Of a stretch of DNA of 64,000 nt, positions 42,662 through 52,152 are shown piece by piece. The translations under genes and the position numbers were made by a program. The notes below the pieces were generated by a model. It searched no databases. It had not been told where the DNA came from and saw only the letters and a list, made by a program, of their open reading frames with translations. The stretch lies in contig JACKJU010000003.1 of the NCBI GenBank assembly GCA_020637805.1, positions 186,001-250,000 on the forward strand, given 5' to 3'. Every line of letters starts with the position of its first letter. Position 1 is the first letter of the stretch. The DNA comes from Nitratireductor sp. Lineage in GTDB: Bacteria; Pseudomonadota; Alphaproteobacteria; Rhizobiales; Rhizobiaceae.

Positions 42662-42781
42662 ATACAATACTGCACTCTGGAGGCCGCAATACCCGCTTGC
42701 TCCTTTGCCTGCGCCTGAGTATGTTCCGGCGAGTTTCAATCCGGTGCGCCAAATTCCGCACCGGGCACAGGAGTAATTCAA

Positions 42782-43663
42782 ATGTTCAAAGGGTCGATGC
42801 CTGCTCTCGTCACACCGTTCACCGCGGACGGGAAGATCGACGAGAAGGCTTTCAGGGACCTGGTGGAATGGCAGATCGAGGAAGGTTCGCACGGTCTTGT
42901 GCCCGTCGGTACGACCGGTGAATCTCCGACGCTCAGCCACGAAGAGCACAAGCGCGTCATCGAGATCTGCATAGATCAGGCGAAAGGGCGCGTGCCGGTA
43001 GTGGCTGGCGCTGGGTCCAACAACACGGAAGAGGCAATCGAACTCGCCGTCCACGCCGAGAAAGCGGGTGCGGATGCGCTGCTCGTTGTCACGCCCTACT
43101 ACAACAAGCCCAACCAGCGCGGCATGTTCGCCCATTTCTCGGCAATAGCCGAGGCCGTGAGCATTCCGATCTTCATCTACAACATTCCGGGCCGCTCGAT
43201 CGTCGACATGACGCCCGAGACCATGGCCGCCCTTGCACAGGCGCACAAGAATATCGTCGGCGTGAAAGATGCCACAGCCAAGATGGATCGCGTGACGGAA
43301 CAGCGTGCCGCATGCGGCGAGAATTTCATCCAGCTATCCGGCGAGGACATCACCGCGCTCGGCTTCATGGCACATGGCGGGCAGGGCTGCATTTCGGTGA
43401 CCGCCAACGTTGCCCCGCGCCTCTGTTCCGAGTTCCAGGAAGCCTGCATGGCCGGACGCTTCGACGATGCACTGAAGATCCAGGACAAGCTCGCTCCGCT
43501 GCACAAGGCGATGTTCATCGAACCCAATCCGGGTGGTGCGAAATTCGCGCTCTCGCTGCTGGGCAAGATGGAGAATCATCTGCGCTCACCGCTCGTCCCG
43601 ATCGAGGAGCAGACCGAGAAGACCGTGCGCGCCGCTATGGTGCATGCCGGCCTGATAAACTGA
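42782..43663 (+). CDS. dapA: 4-hydroxy-tetrahydrodipicolinate synthase
   Basis: Condenses pyruvate with aspartate semialdehyde in lysine/diaminopimelate synthesis (293 aa). All key residues are present: Thr44-Thr45 in PVGTTGESPTL, Tyr133 in IYNIPGRS with Arg138, Tyr107 in VTPYYNKPNQ, and Schiff-base Lys162 in IVGVKDATAK. These features separate it from the DapA-like sugar-acid dehydratase at 21.3 kb. It is followed 52 bp later by smpB, a conserved alphaproteobacterial pair. Confidence 0.97.
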   Translation: MFKGSMPALVTPFTADGKIDEKAFRDLVEWQIEEGSHGLVPVGTTGESPTLSHEEHKRVIEICIDQAKGRVPVVAGAGSNNTEEAIELAVHAEKAGADALLVVTPYYNKPNQRGMFAHFSAIAEAVSIPIFIYNIPGRSIVDMTPETMAALAQAHKNIVGVKDATAKMDRVTEQRAACGENFIQLSGEDITALGFMAHGGQGCISVTANVAPRLCSEFQEACMAGRFDDALKIQDKLAPLHKAMFIEPNPGGAKFALSLLGKMENHLRSPLVPIEEQTEKTVRAAMVHAGLIN

Positions 43664-43715
43664 AGAAGGGGCTGGCGCGGTTGAAATATCCCGCGCCGGT
43701 ACCGATCTCTCCGCC

Positions 43716-44195
43716 ATGGCAAAGAAAAAGAACGACGGTGCAGGTGGCAAGCTGATCGCCGACAATCGCAAGGCGCGGCACAACTACGAGTTCATCGAAT
43801 CCTTCGAGGCCGGTCTGGTGCTTACCGGTACCGAGGTCAAGTCCCTTCGCAATGGCAAGGCGAACATAGCCGAAAGCTATGCATCGGAAGAGGGCGGGGA
43901 GATCTGGCTAATCAACTCCTACATTCCCGAATACCTCGAGGGTAACCGGAACAACCATGACCCTCGCCGGCGTCGCAAGCTCCTCCTCAGCAAGCGCGAG
44001 ATGGTGAAACTGTCTGCCTCCGTCAATCGCGAGGGCATGACCATTGTCCCCAATCGGCTCTACTTCAATGATCGCGGGCTGGCCAAGCTCCAGATCGTGC
44101 TGGCCAAGGGCCGAAAGGCTCACGACAAGCGCCAGGTTTCCAAGGAGCGCGACTGGAAACGCGAGCAGGGGCGTCTGCTGCGCGATCGCGGTTGA
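43716..44195 (+). CDS. smpB: SsrA (tmRNA)-binding protein
   Basis: Partner of tmRNA in ribosome rescue (159 aa). Diagnostic stretches: IADNRKARHNYEFIESFEAG, VLTGTEVKSLRNGKANIAES, YLEGNRNNHDPRRRRKLLL, and the basic C-terminal tail GRKAHDKRQVSKERDWKREQ that enters the decoding site. Full length. It sits in the conserved order dapA-smpB-(UDG)-(NYN)-rpoZ-rel. Confidence 0.97.
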   Translation: MAKKKNDGAGGKLIADNRKARHNYEFIESFEAGLVLTGTEVKSLRNGKANIAESYASEEGGEIWLINSYIPEYLEGNRNNHDPRRRRKLLLSKREMVKLSASVNREGMTIVPNRLYFNDRGLAKLQIVLAKGRKAHDKRQVSKERDWKREQGRLLRDRG

Positions 44196-44308
44196 GGCGT
44201 TGATCTTCGGCCGAAAAAACTTATAAAAATTATATATCTTTGATGCATGTCAAAGTCCGTTCCCGGTACGGCGCGCATTCTCGCTTCAACCGAGGAAAGG
44301 AACGGACC

Positions 44309-44488
44309 ATGGGAAGAATTCTGCCCCTCATCTTCATCGTGGCTTTTGCCACTATTACCGGCATCATCATCACGGGCATGCTCACTGTCGGAATGACACA
44401 GGGCATTCACATGATCTATGCCGCAGCCGCAGGCTTCGTCATTTCGGCGATCGCGTCTTGGGTCGTGACAAAAAGAATTGCCGCCTGA
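44309..44488 (+). CDS. Small two-helix membrane protein, 59 aa
   Basis: Hydrophobic protein of unknown function with two predicted helices (ILPLIFIVAFATITGIIITG and IYAAAAGFVISAIASWVVTK). ATG 44309 has a good SD (GAGGAAAGG). The frame can be extended upstream to 44240, but that part is outside the SD and not helical. Followed by a 13-bp perfect hairpin at 44501-44540. Confidence 0.7.
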   Translation: MGRILPLIFIVAFATITGIIITGMLTVGMTQGIHMIYAAAAGFVISAIASWVVTKRIAA

Positions 44489-44500
44489 AAAGGCTGCACC

Positions 44501-44540
44501 GGGCTTGCCGGAACGGGGCAAATTGATTTCCGGCAAGCCC
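44501..44540 (+). terminator. 13-bp perfect hairpin after the 59-aa gene
   Basis: GGGCTTGCCGGAA (44501-44513) pairs with TTCCGGCAAGCCC (44528-44540) around a 14-nt loop. No proper T-run follows (GTTGGATTTG), so it may be a weak or bidirectional terminator separating this gene from the convergent UDG gene. Confidence 0.55.
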
Positions 44541-44662
44541 GTTGGATTTGTGACTGAATGCTCAGGTGGAAAATCGGGTAGCGGCGCGCCCGTACGCTTG
44601 AGGTGACATGCCCGGTTCCCGAAATGCAATGCCGGGGCCGGGTTTGTCGTCTCTGTCTCCGG

Positions 44663-45314
44663 TCAGTTTTCCTGGAGACCGGTAGCCACGGCACGGAACA
44701 CATGCCGGAACATTTCCGGGGTCAACCGCCCGGTATTGGTGTTGTAGCGCGAGCAGTGATAGCTCGAAAAGACATCGTATTTTCCGATTCTCTGCCGGGT
44801 GGCGTGGCCGAAGGGATGCGCGGAAACGCGTTCGCCAAGCGCGCGCGTCGTCGTGTCGTGGGCTATCTTTCCAAGGGTCACCAGCGCGCGCAGGTTTTGA
44901 AACCGTTCAAGCGTTGCCAGCAGAAACGGCCGGCAATTGTTGATTTCCTCACCCACCGGCTTGTTCTCAGGCGGCACGCAGCGGGCAGTTCGTGATCGCG
45001 GTGCCGATAAGGCGCATCCCGTCGTCCGGGGACGCTCCGTATGTTCCCTTGGCATGTCCGAAATCGAGCAGAGTTGAATAGAGAAGGTCTCCGGCATAGT
45101 CGCCGGTAAACGGGCGTGCGGTCCGGTTTGCTACCCGCAGGCCGGTGCAAGGCCGATGATCAGCAACCTAACGCTTGCATCGCCGCCATCTTCCGCCGTT
45201 GGCGCCCAGGTATCGACCGGCCCGTTGTGCCATTCGGGTTCCGCTTCACGCCATTGTGCCTGAATGCAACAAGGCGCGGACATGCGAGCAGTTGTAGTCG
45301 GGATTGGTCTTCAT
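44663..45314 (-). pseudogene. Uracil-DNA glycosylase (UDG family 5-like), frameshifted
   Basis: Base-excision repair glycosylase, readable only by joining several frames. It begins MKTNPDYN(C) at 45314, continues in another frame with WREAEPEWHNGPVDTWAPTA, then after a lost base RTARPFTGDYAGDLLYSTLL, and ends in the frame CVPPENKPVGEEINNCRPFL ... YHCSRYNTNTGRLTPEMFRH. Cysteines fitting a 4Fe-4S cluster are present. At least four frame changes lie between 45300 and 44980. Three I could reconstruct are restored by adding one base each (for example CACAATGG read as CACAA-NTGG). I suspect sequencing error, not true loss. Confidence 0.75.
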
Positions 45315-45453
45315 TGCAGGCCTGGGTGATTTCAGGTCAGGGGAGGCGTGGCTGATTGATGGGGTTCCGGCACCGGAATGCCGTAGCCCAAAGGCGGCAA
45401 TGCGGATTGCGTCTCCTGCACAGATCTCCAGCTAACCCGATATGCGACGCCGA

Positions 45454-46055
45454 TCAATCCTCGTAGTCGTCGTCATCGTAGTCGTCGTCGAAATCATCGT
45501 CCTGGGGCTTGGCGCGATCCGGACGCTCCGATGGGTCGCGACAAACTTCCTTCTTCAGGCTTGCACAGGTCAATGAAATGGTCGGCCTGGCGCCGCAGAT
45601 CGTCCGCGATCATCGGCGGCTGAGTGGAGACGGTAGAAACACTGATACCTTGCGACCTTGCGTTGCAGCGCTTCGACCAGCGAGCGGAAATCCCCGTCGC
45701 CGGAGAACAGCACGTAGTGATCGACGGTAGTTGCCAGTTCCAGCGCATCGATGGCAAGTTCGATGTCCATGTTGCCCTTCACCTTGCGGCGCCGGAAGGA
45801 ATCCGTGAATTCCTTCGTAGGCTTGGTGATGACGCGATAGCCGTTATGAGTCGAGCCAGTCGATCAGCGGGCGGATCGACGAGTATTCCTGGTCCTCGAC
45901 AAGTGCCGTGTAATAATAGGCGCGCAGAGGTATGCCTTCTGCCCGAAATATTTCAGCATCCTGCAGTAGTCGATATCGAAACCAAGTGATCGCGAAGTGG
46001 CGTAAAGATTTGCCCCGTCTATGAAGAGGGCGATTTTCTCTCTTTGATCGAACAT
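45454..46055 (-). pseudogene. NYN-domain (LabA/DUF88) protein, frameshifted
   Basis: Predicted PIN-like RNase of the NYN family. Pieces in order: MFDQREKIALFIDGANLYAT (with the conserved DGANLY motif), then RAYYYTALVEDQEYSSIRPL, then KVKGNMDIELAIDALELATT and VDHYVLFSGDGDFRSLVEAL (acidic active-site residues), and an acidic tail of Asp/Tyr/Glu ending at 45454. Frame changes occur near 45955, 45850, 45640 and 45555. The SD and start (46055) are intact, and the gene sits in its usual place before rpoZ. Probably an intact gene in the living organism. Confidence 0.75.
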
Positions 46056-46382
46056 GACTACCTCTTTCAAAATACCGGAACATGGCGCCCCGGACTATCC
46101 GTGATATCCAATAACGTGCGAGCTACGATGCGACCTGCTGAAAAAACAAGGCAGGTCGAACGATTTTGTTCCCCCAGAACACCCAAATGTTACGAAATTC
46201 GGGCCTTGCTCGCCGGACGCTGGGCTTAAATATCATTAGTGGCAATGTGGTGCGCGCCTTGGCAAAATCAAATCCACACGATGATTTGCGGTCGCAACCG
46301 GCGAAATGCCTTGAAATTTCCACGCTTTGTATTTATCAGAAGCGCAAACAACAGACAATTCCCGAAAAATCAGGAGCCGTAA
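46056..46382. other. Intergenic region between NYN gene and rpoZ
   Basis: This 327-bp divergent control region shows no gene. The rpoZ ribosome-binding site is CAGGAGCC just before 46383. Because the flanking genes contain indels, promoter spacing here should not be trusted. Confidence 0.5.
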
Positions 46383-46805
46383 ATGGCACGTGTTACCGTC
46401 GAGGACTGCATCGACAAGGTCGACAACCGCTTTGATCTCGTACTGCTGGCCAGCCACAGGGCCCGCCAGATTTCGAGCGGTCAGCAGATCACAGTCGATC
46501 GCGACAACGACAAGAACCCTGTCGTGGCGTTGCGCGAAATAGCTGCGGAAACCCTTTCGCCCGAGGATCTGAACGAAGATCTCATCCATTCCCTGCAGAA
46601 GCAGGTCGAGGTGGACGAACCGGAACATGCAGATGTTCCGGACGGCGAAGTACCTGCAGCCATCGCAGAACGCCCGGAAGCGCCGGTATTTTCCGAGACG
46701 GAAGATCAGGCAGAACCGGAAGTCACCTTCGACCGCATGTCGGAAGAAGAACTGCTGGCCGGTATCGAGGGCCTTGTTCCGCCCGAGAAGAGCGACGACA
46801 TCTAA
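46383..46805 (+). CDS. rpoZ: RNA polymerase omega subunit
   Basis: Assembly and ppGpp-responsive subunit of RNA polymerase (140 aa). The core domain is clear: MARVTVEDCIDKVDNRFDLV, LLASHRARQISSGQQ, and KNPVVALREIAAETLSP. The acidic extension (residues 75-140) is typical of rhizobial omega proteins. The frame is intact although neighbours on both sides are broken. It stands 172 bp before rel, the conserved partner. Confidence 0.96.
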   Translation: MARVTVEDCIDKVDNRFDLVLLASHRARQISSGQQITVDRDNDKNPVVALREIAAETLSPEDLNEDLIHSLQKQVEVDEPEHADVPDGEVPAAIAERPEAPVFSETEDQAEPEVTFDRMSEEELLAGIEGLVPPEKSDDI

Positions 46806-46977
46806 GGCGTTTGCCTACGAAGCGGTCATTATATCCTATATCCGATGCTATCGGCGCCTCGCCTCTTTAATGTGGCGGGGCGTTGTGCATATTATGTGCA
46901 GTTGTTTCCTTTCCGGAACTGCCTTGCGGTATCTCTCAAGGCAAGTCGGGAGAGATGCGGTTGCGAGATGACTGAGC

Positions 46978-49191
46978 ATGATGCGCCAATACGAGCTGGT
47001 GGAACGGGTAACCAGCTACAAGCCGAACGCCGATGAGGCGCTCCTCAACAAGGCGTATGTCTACGCCATGCAGAAGCATGGCAAACAGACCCGCGCCAAC
47101 GGCGATCCGTATTTTTCACACCCCCTTGAGGTAGCCGCGATCCTGACGGATCTTCGTCTCGACGAAGAGACCATCGCCGTTGCCCTTTTGCACGATACCA
47201 TCGAGGACACCGACGCAACGCGAAGCGAGATCGACTCGATCTTCGGCGAACGGATTGGCGTCCTTGTCGAAGGCCTGACCAAGCTCAAGCGTATCGACTT
47301 CGTGTCCAAGAAGACCGAACAGGCGGAAAATCTGCGCCGACTGCTGCTTGCGATTTCCGACGACATTCGCGTCTTGATGGTCAAGCTGGCCGACCGCCTG
47401 CACAACATGCGAACGCTGCATCACGTGCCGGAGCGCAAGCACAAGCGCATCGCCCAGGAGACGATGGAGATTTACGCGCCCCTGGCAGGCCGCATCGGCA
47501 TGCAGGACATGCGAGACGAACTCGAGGAACTGGCGTTCAAGTATTCCAATCCCGAGGCCTACAAGACCGTTACCGAGCATCTGGCTGCGCTCGCAAAGAA
47601 GAACAAGGCCAACATCACCCGCATCACCCGCGAACTGACTGCGGAACTGGAGGCCGAAGGCATCGATGCCACGGTCAAGAGCCGCCAGAAAAAGGCATTC
47701 TCGGTCTTTCGCAAGATGGAATCGAAGACACTGGGTTTCGAGCAGCTTTCCGACATTTTCGGTTTCCGCGTGATCGTCAACACGGTCGAGGAATGCTACC
47801 GCGCGCTCGGTATCGTCCACACCACCTGGTCTAGCGTGCCGAACCGCTTCAAGGACTTCATCTCGACGCCGAAGCAGAATGGCTATCGATCGATCCACAC
47901 CACGGTCGTCGGTCCAGGTTCCCAACGCGTGGAACTGCAGATACGCACCTGGCAGATGCACAACATCGCCGAATACGGCGTTGCCGCGCATGCGCTCTAC
48001 AAGGACAAGGTCAACAGTTCCGGCGTAAGCGAAAGCGAAGTCTACGCCACGCTCCGTCGCACCATCGAACAGCTTGCGGAAAGCAAGAACCCCTGAGGAG
48101 TTCCCGGAGCTACCAAGCTCGAACTGTTCCTCGACCAGGTATTCTGCTTCACGCCAAGGGGCGCATCACGTTCTGCCAAGAGGTGCAACCCCGATCGATT
48201 TCGCTCTATGCGGTACACACTGACGTGGCAACTCCTGCATTGGCTGCAAGATAAACGGTCAGATGATGCCGGTGATCACCGAATTGCAGAACGGCGACGA
48301 GGTTGAGATCATCCGCTCGAATGCCCAGAATTCGCCGGCGGCATGAAAGCATCGTCAAGACGGGCAAGGCACGCTCGGCCATCCGGCGCGCCGCCAGGGA
48401 TGCGATCCGCAAGCAGTATTCGGGCCTTGGTACGCGCATTCTCGAAAGGGCTTTCAGCCGCGCCGAACAGCCGTTCAGCAGAGATGCAGTCATCGCGGCA
48501 CTGCTGCGCCTGGCGCAGAGTCCTCGAGGATGTTCTGACTGACGTAGGCCGCGGCAGCTTTCCTCCATCGACGTCATTCGCGCGGTTCACCCGGATTACA
48601 AGGAGGAGCGGGCATCCACCCGCAAACCCGCATCGGAGGAGGGCTGGTTCAATCTGCGCGGCGGCCGCAACATGATCTTCCGTCTGCCGGGCATGAAGGC
48701 CGCTCCCAAGCGGTCGAAGAAGGGCAACGGCAAGGACGAGGAAGCGCCATCCCGATCCGCGGCGTGGGCGACGATTTGCCGGTGAAGTTCGCAGCCGAAG
48801 CGGTGCGGTGCCAGGCGACAGGATCGTCGGCATTCTGGAACCCGGCGTTGGCATCACCATCTATCCGATCCAGTCGCAGAAGCTGACGGAATACGACGAT
48901 CAGCTGGACCGCTGGCTGGATGTGCGCTGGGACCGGAAGAAGGCAGCAACACGCGCTTTCCAGCCCGCATCAGGGTTATGGTCATCAACGAGCCGGGAAC
49001 GCTGGCGGTGATCGCCGAAGTGATTGCCAACAACGAGGGCAATATCCAGAATCTGGAGATGCATCAGACGGCGCCGGACTTCATGGAAATGGCCTTCGAT
49101 GTCGAGGTTTGGGATCTGAACCATTACCAGGATCATTCGCCAGCTCTCTTCAAAAGCCCGTCGTGTCAAGGTCGAGCGCCTGACGGGCTGA
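46978..49191 (+). pseudogene. rel: Bifunctional (p)ppGpp synthetase/hydrolase (Rsh), 3' half frameshifted
   Basis: Stringent-response enzyme making and degrading ppGpp. The first 372 codons (46978-48096) are intact, with the HD hydrolase (SHPLEVAAILTDLRLDEETI, VALLHDTIEDT, KLADRLHNMRTLHHV) and synthetase (VKSRQKKAFSVFRKM, DIFGFRVIVNTVEE, GYRSIHTTVVGPGSQRVELQ). At 48094 a TGA follows ESKNP, after which recognisable C-terminal parts appear in shifting frames: TELQNGDEVEIIRSNAQ (TGS), KARSAIRRAARDAIRKQYSG, TEYDDQLDRWLDVRWD, and the ACT domain VMVINEPGTLAVIAEVIANN ending near 49191. Read as one gene the length (~740 codons) is normal for Rsh. Confidence 0.9.
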
Positions 49192-49513
49192 ATGCCTTGC
49201 GCTTGTCAAAAATGTCTTGAAATGCACTGATAAGTCGGTGATTGACCTTTTCGTTCAAGGGTCACTTTCCGCCTGAATCGATACTCTATTCTGCCTATCG
49301 GGTTTTGATGAATGCGGAGAAACCGGAGTGCGTAGACTTGGTCAAGTAAGGCCCTGCATTGCGCGGCAGGGCAGCGCAGTGCGGCAAATGTCATTTCCGC
49401 CGTGTTTTTCATGGTTTGACAACCTGGCGTTAAGTTGCCGCAGTAAGTTCTTCACGGTGAGAAATTTCCGTCCTGCGCAATGCGGACAGGGCGGAAACAA
49501 GTTGAGTACGGGC
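49192..49513. other. Intergenic, between rel and DUF2062 gene
   Basis: About 320 bp without a recognisable gene, lying inside the indel-rich belt, so a small broken gene could be missed. GC-rich complementary segments around 49353-49380 (GCATTGCGCGGCAGGGCAGC) suggest weak secondary structure only. Confidence 0.4.
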
Positions 49514-50161
49514 ATGCTTTTCAGGCGTCGAAAACCTGCAGACTGGAAGGAAGGCTGAGAGTGGCAGCCTATGGCCGCGCCGCAGCTGGTCCTGTTCGCT
49601 CAAATACCGGCAAAACGCGTCTTGCGGCTTACCGCCTCGCCGCATGCCATTGCGGCAGGTATCGCCGCCGGCGTTTTGCATCCTTCACCCCGTTCGGCGG
49701 CTTCCACTTCATCATTTCCTTTGCGTTGCCTACGTGATTGCCGGCAATTTCATCGCTGCAGCCAGTGGCACCTTTTTCGGCAACCTGATCCGTTTCCCTT
49801 CATTTGGGCCCACCTATTCGACTGGCAATTTCCTGCTTACCGGCACACTTGAAAGTACCGGCATGGCATTCACCGCTCGATGCATGATCCGCCAGAACAG
49901 ATTTCATGTCGATGGGATTTTCAGGCGTCTGGACCCTGTTGCAGGATATATGGAATCCGCTGCTCAAAACCGATGGCAGTAGGCGCGATCCCGCTTGGCG
50001 TCGCCGTCGCCGCTGCTCTATATCGTCACGCGGCTTGCTGCGGTCTCTTTCAGAGCGACACGCCGCAAGCGTCTTCCGATAGAGCACGTGAGATCAAGCG
50101 GCGTGCGATGGCCTCTGCCTCCGGCGCATCGGCGGCCGGATCGGTCTCACCTGGCGAATAG
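49514..50161 (+). pseudogene. DUF2062 membrane protein, frameshifted
   Basis: Small membrane protein of unknown function that lies between rel and acpS in rhizobia. It starts MLFRRRKPADWKE at 49514, then loses frame at TGGAAGGAAGG (an A appears missing). It continues in other frames: RLTASPHAIAAGIAAGV, FHFIISFALPT/AYVIAGNFIAAASGTFFGN and a basic tail REIKRRAMASASGASAAGSV ending at 50161. Three or more frame changes are needed. The gene is probably intact in the organism. Confidence 0.65.
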
Positions 50162-50235
50162 CCGGCAGCGGACACCCGTCGCAGACGGCATTTTGAACAA
50201 GCTTCCGTTCGCATCGAAAGGTACTGGTTTCGAGC

Positions 50236-50632
50236 ATGATCATCGGAATGGCAACGACATTATCGACATCACGCGAGATCGAGCGTTCGATAGAACGTTT
50301 CAGGTCCCGTTTCATCGACCAGTTTTTACCGATGTCGAACAGCGAAAGTCTGATGGCAGGCGGGCGAGGGCAGCCTCTTACGCAAAGCGGTTCGCTGCCA
50401 AGAGCATGCGCGAAGGCGCTTGGAACCGGAATTGCCAAAGGCGTATTCTGGCGTGACATGGGTTGGTCAACCTCCCGGGCGGCAAACCAACCATGCAACT
50501 GTCGAACGGTGCTGCGAAAGGCTTGCCGAATTGATGCCCGAGGCTACGAACCCGTTATTCACGTGACGATTACCGACGACAAGCCCATGGCGCAGGCGTT
50601 CGTGATCATAAGCCGTGCCGGTCAGCAAGTGA
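50236..50632 (+). pseudogene. acpS: Holo-[acyl-carrier-protein] synthase, frameshifted
   Basis: Transfers the 4'-phosphopantetheine arm to acyl carrier protein, an essential step in fatty-acid synthesis. The start MIIG at 50236 is followed by pieces in several frames: REIERSIERFRSRFID, then RRARAASYAKRFAAK (catalytic YAKRFAAKE region), ACAKALGTGIAKGVFWRDMG and EPVIHVTITDDKPMAQAFVI. The end is uncertain because a further base seems lost near 50620. Loss of acpS should be lethal, so the breaks are probably artefacts. Confidence 0.75.
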
Positions 50633-50670
50633 CCAGGGGCCGTTTCGCGAGCATTCGCGAGAGGTTTTGG

Positions 50671-51416
50671 ATGAACAGACCGCAGGACATGCAAGTGACC
50701 AGGATAAACCGGAAAACGAGAGACGCCATCTGGGAAACCATCAGGTGGTGGTGCAGGCCCTGTTGCTGGCGGTGGTGGTGCGCACCTTCCTGTTCCAGCC
50801 CTTCACCATTCCGTCGAGTTCGATGTATCGACCCTGCTGATCGGCGACTACCTGTTCGTATCGAAATACTCCTACGGCTATTCGAAATATTCCTTCCCGT
50901 TCTCGCCTGATATCTACGAAGGCCGCATCTGGGAAGGAAAGCCGGAGCGGGGACAGGTCGTCGTCTTCAAACTGCCTTCCAATACCGATATCGACCACAT
51001 CAAGCGCGTGATCAGCCTTCCAGGCGACAAGATCCAGATGATCGATGGCGTACTCCACATCAACAGCGTTGCGGTGAAGCGAGGCTGCCGGAACCTGGAC
51101 TTCGGATGAGGACGGCCGCACCGCGCCGGTCTATCGCGAAACCCTGCCCAACGGTGTAGCTACGACACGCTCGATCTCATTCCCAATGGCAGAGGCGACG
51201 ATACGGGCGTATTCGGTGCCCCCAGCCATTACTTCATGATGGGCGACAATCGCGACAACTCGCTCGACAGCCGCTTTGACGTTGGCTACGTGCCGGAGGA
51301 AAACCTCATCGGCCCGGCAAGGCTGGTCCTGTTTTCGGTAGCCCATGACACCCACCCGCTCTTCATCTGGCGCGGCCGCCGATATGCGCTTCGATCGCCT
51401 GTTTCTTGGACTGTAG
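50671..51416 (+). pseudogene. lepB: Signal peptidase I, frameshifted
   Basis: Membrane protease removing signal peptides. Recognisable blocks in changing frames: VVVQALLLAVVVRTFLFQPF (membrane helix, about 50747-50805), FTIPSSSM with the catalytic Ser, LLIGDYLFVSKYSYGYSKYS, GQVVVFKLPSNTDIDHIKRV with the catalytic Lys, and FMMGDNRDNSLDSRFDVGYV. At least four bases seem missing: TATCGACCC should give Tyr-Pro-Thr, AAGCGAGGC should be Lys-Arg-Glu, and GGTGTAGCTAC should be Gly-Val-Ser-Tyr. It lies in the standard order before rnc. Essential in bacteria, so sequence error is the likely cause. Confidence 0.8.
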
Positions 51417-51425
51417 GCGCCTGCG

Positions 51426-52152
51426 ATGAACCATTCGAGGCAGGAACGCAGCAAGCGGCGGTTCGGCAGTCTCGAAAAAGCGGCTGTTACGAGTTTACCG
51501 ACTACTCGAACCTGGAACAGGCGCTACCCACGCCAGCGTGCGCAAGAAGTCGACCAACGTTTTTCACTACGAGCGCCTGGAGTTTCTGGGAGACCGCGTG
51601 CTCGGTCTCGCCGTCGCAGAACTGCTTTTTCACCGCTTTCCCGAAGCAAACGAGGGCGAGCTTTCCTTGAGGCTCAACACGCTGGTAAAGGGAAAGACCC
51701 TCGCGGAGATATCCGACGAACTGGAATTGCACGAGTTCATTCGTACCGGCGGCGATCTGAAGGAACTGAAGGGCAAGCGCATGCAGTCGGTGCGCGCCGA
51801 TGTTTTGGAGGCCTTGATCGCCTCGATCTACATCGATGGCGGGCAGAATGCCGCCGTCGAATTCATCAAGCGCTTCTGGCGCGAGAGGCTCGATACTGCC
51901 GAAACCGCCAAAAGGGATTCAAAGACCTCCCTGCAGGAATGGGCGCATGCCGAACGCCTCGGCACACCGCGCTACAAGGAAAAGAAACGCACCGGGCCGG
52001 ATCACGACCCCGTCTTTACCGTGGTCGTTCAGGTGAACGGCAAGGAAGACGCTATTGGCGAAGGCCGCTCGAAGCGTCACGCCGAGCAGCAGGCTGCCCG
52101 TGAAATGCTGATCCGCGAAGGTGTCTGGGACGAGAGCGAGGAATCACTGTGA
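51426..52152 (+). pseudogene. rnc: Ribonuclease III, 5' part frameshifted
   Basis: Double-strand RNA endonuclease processing rRNA and mRNA. It starts MNHSRQERSKRRFGSLEKA at 51426, shifts near 51485 (YEFTDYSNLEQAL in another frame) and again near 51530 (CTACCCACGCC lacks a base for Leu-Thr-His-Ala). From about 51538 to the stop at 52152 the frame is intact. That part carries the catalytic signature YERLEFLGDRVLGLAVAELL, the second acidic cluster DVLEALIASIYIDGG and the dsRNA-binding domain (VVQVNGKEDAIGEGRSKRHA). The stop overlaps the GTG start of era. The damage marks the right edge of the indel belt. Confidence 0.85.
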
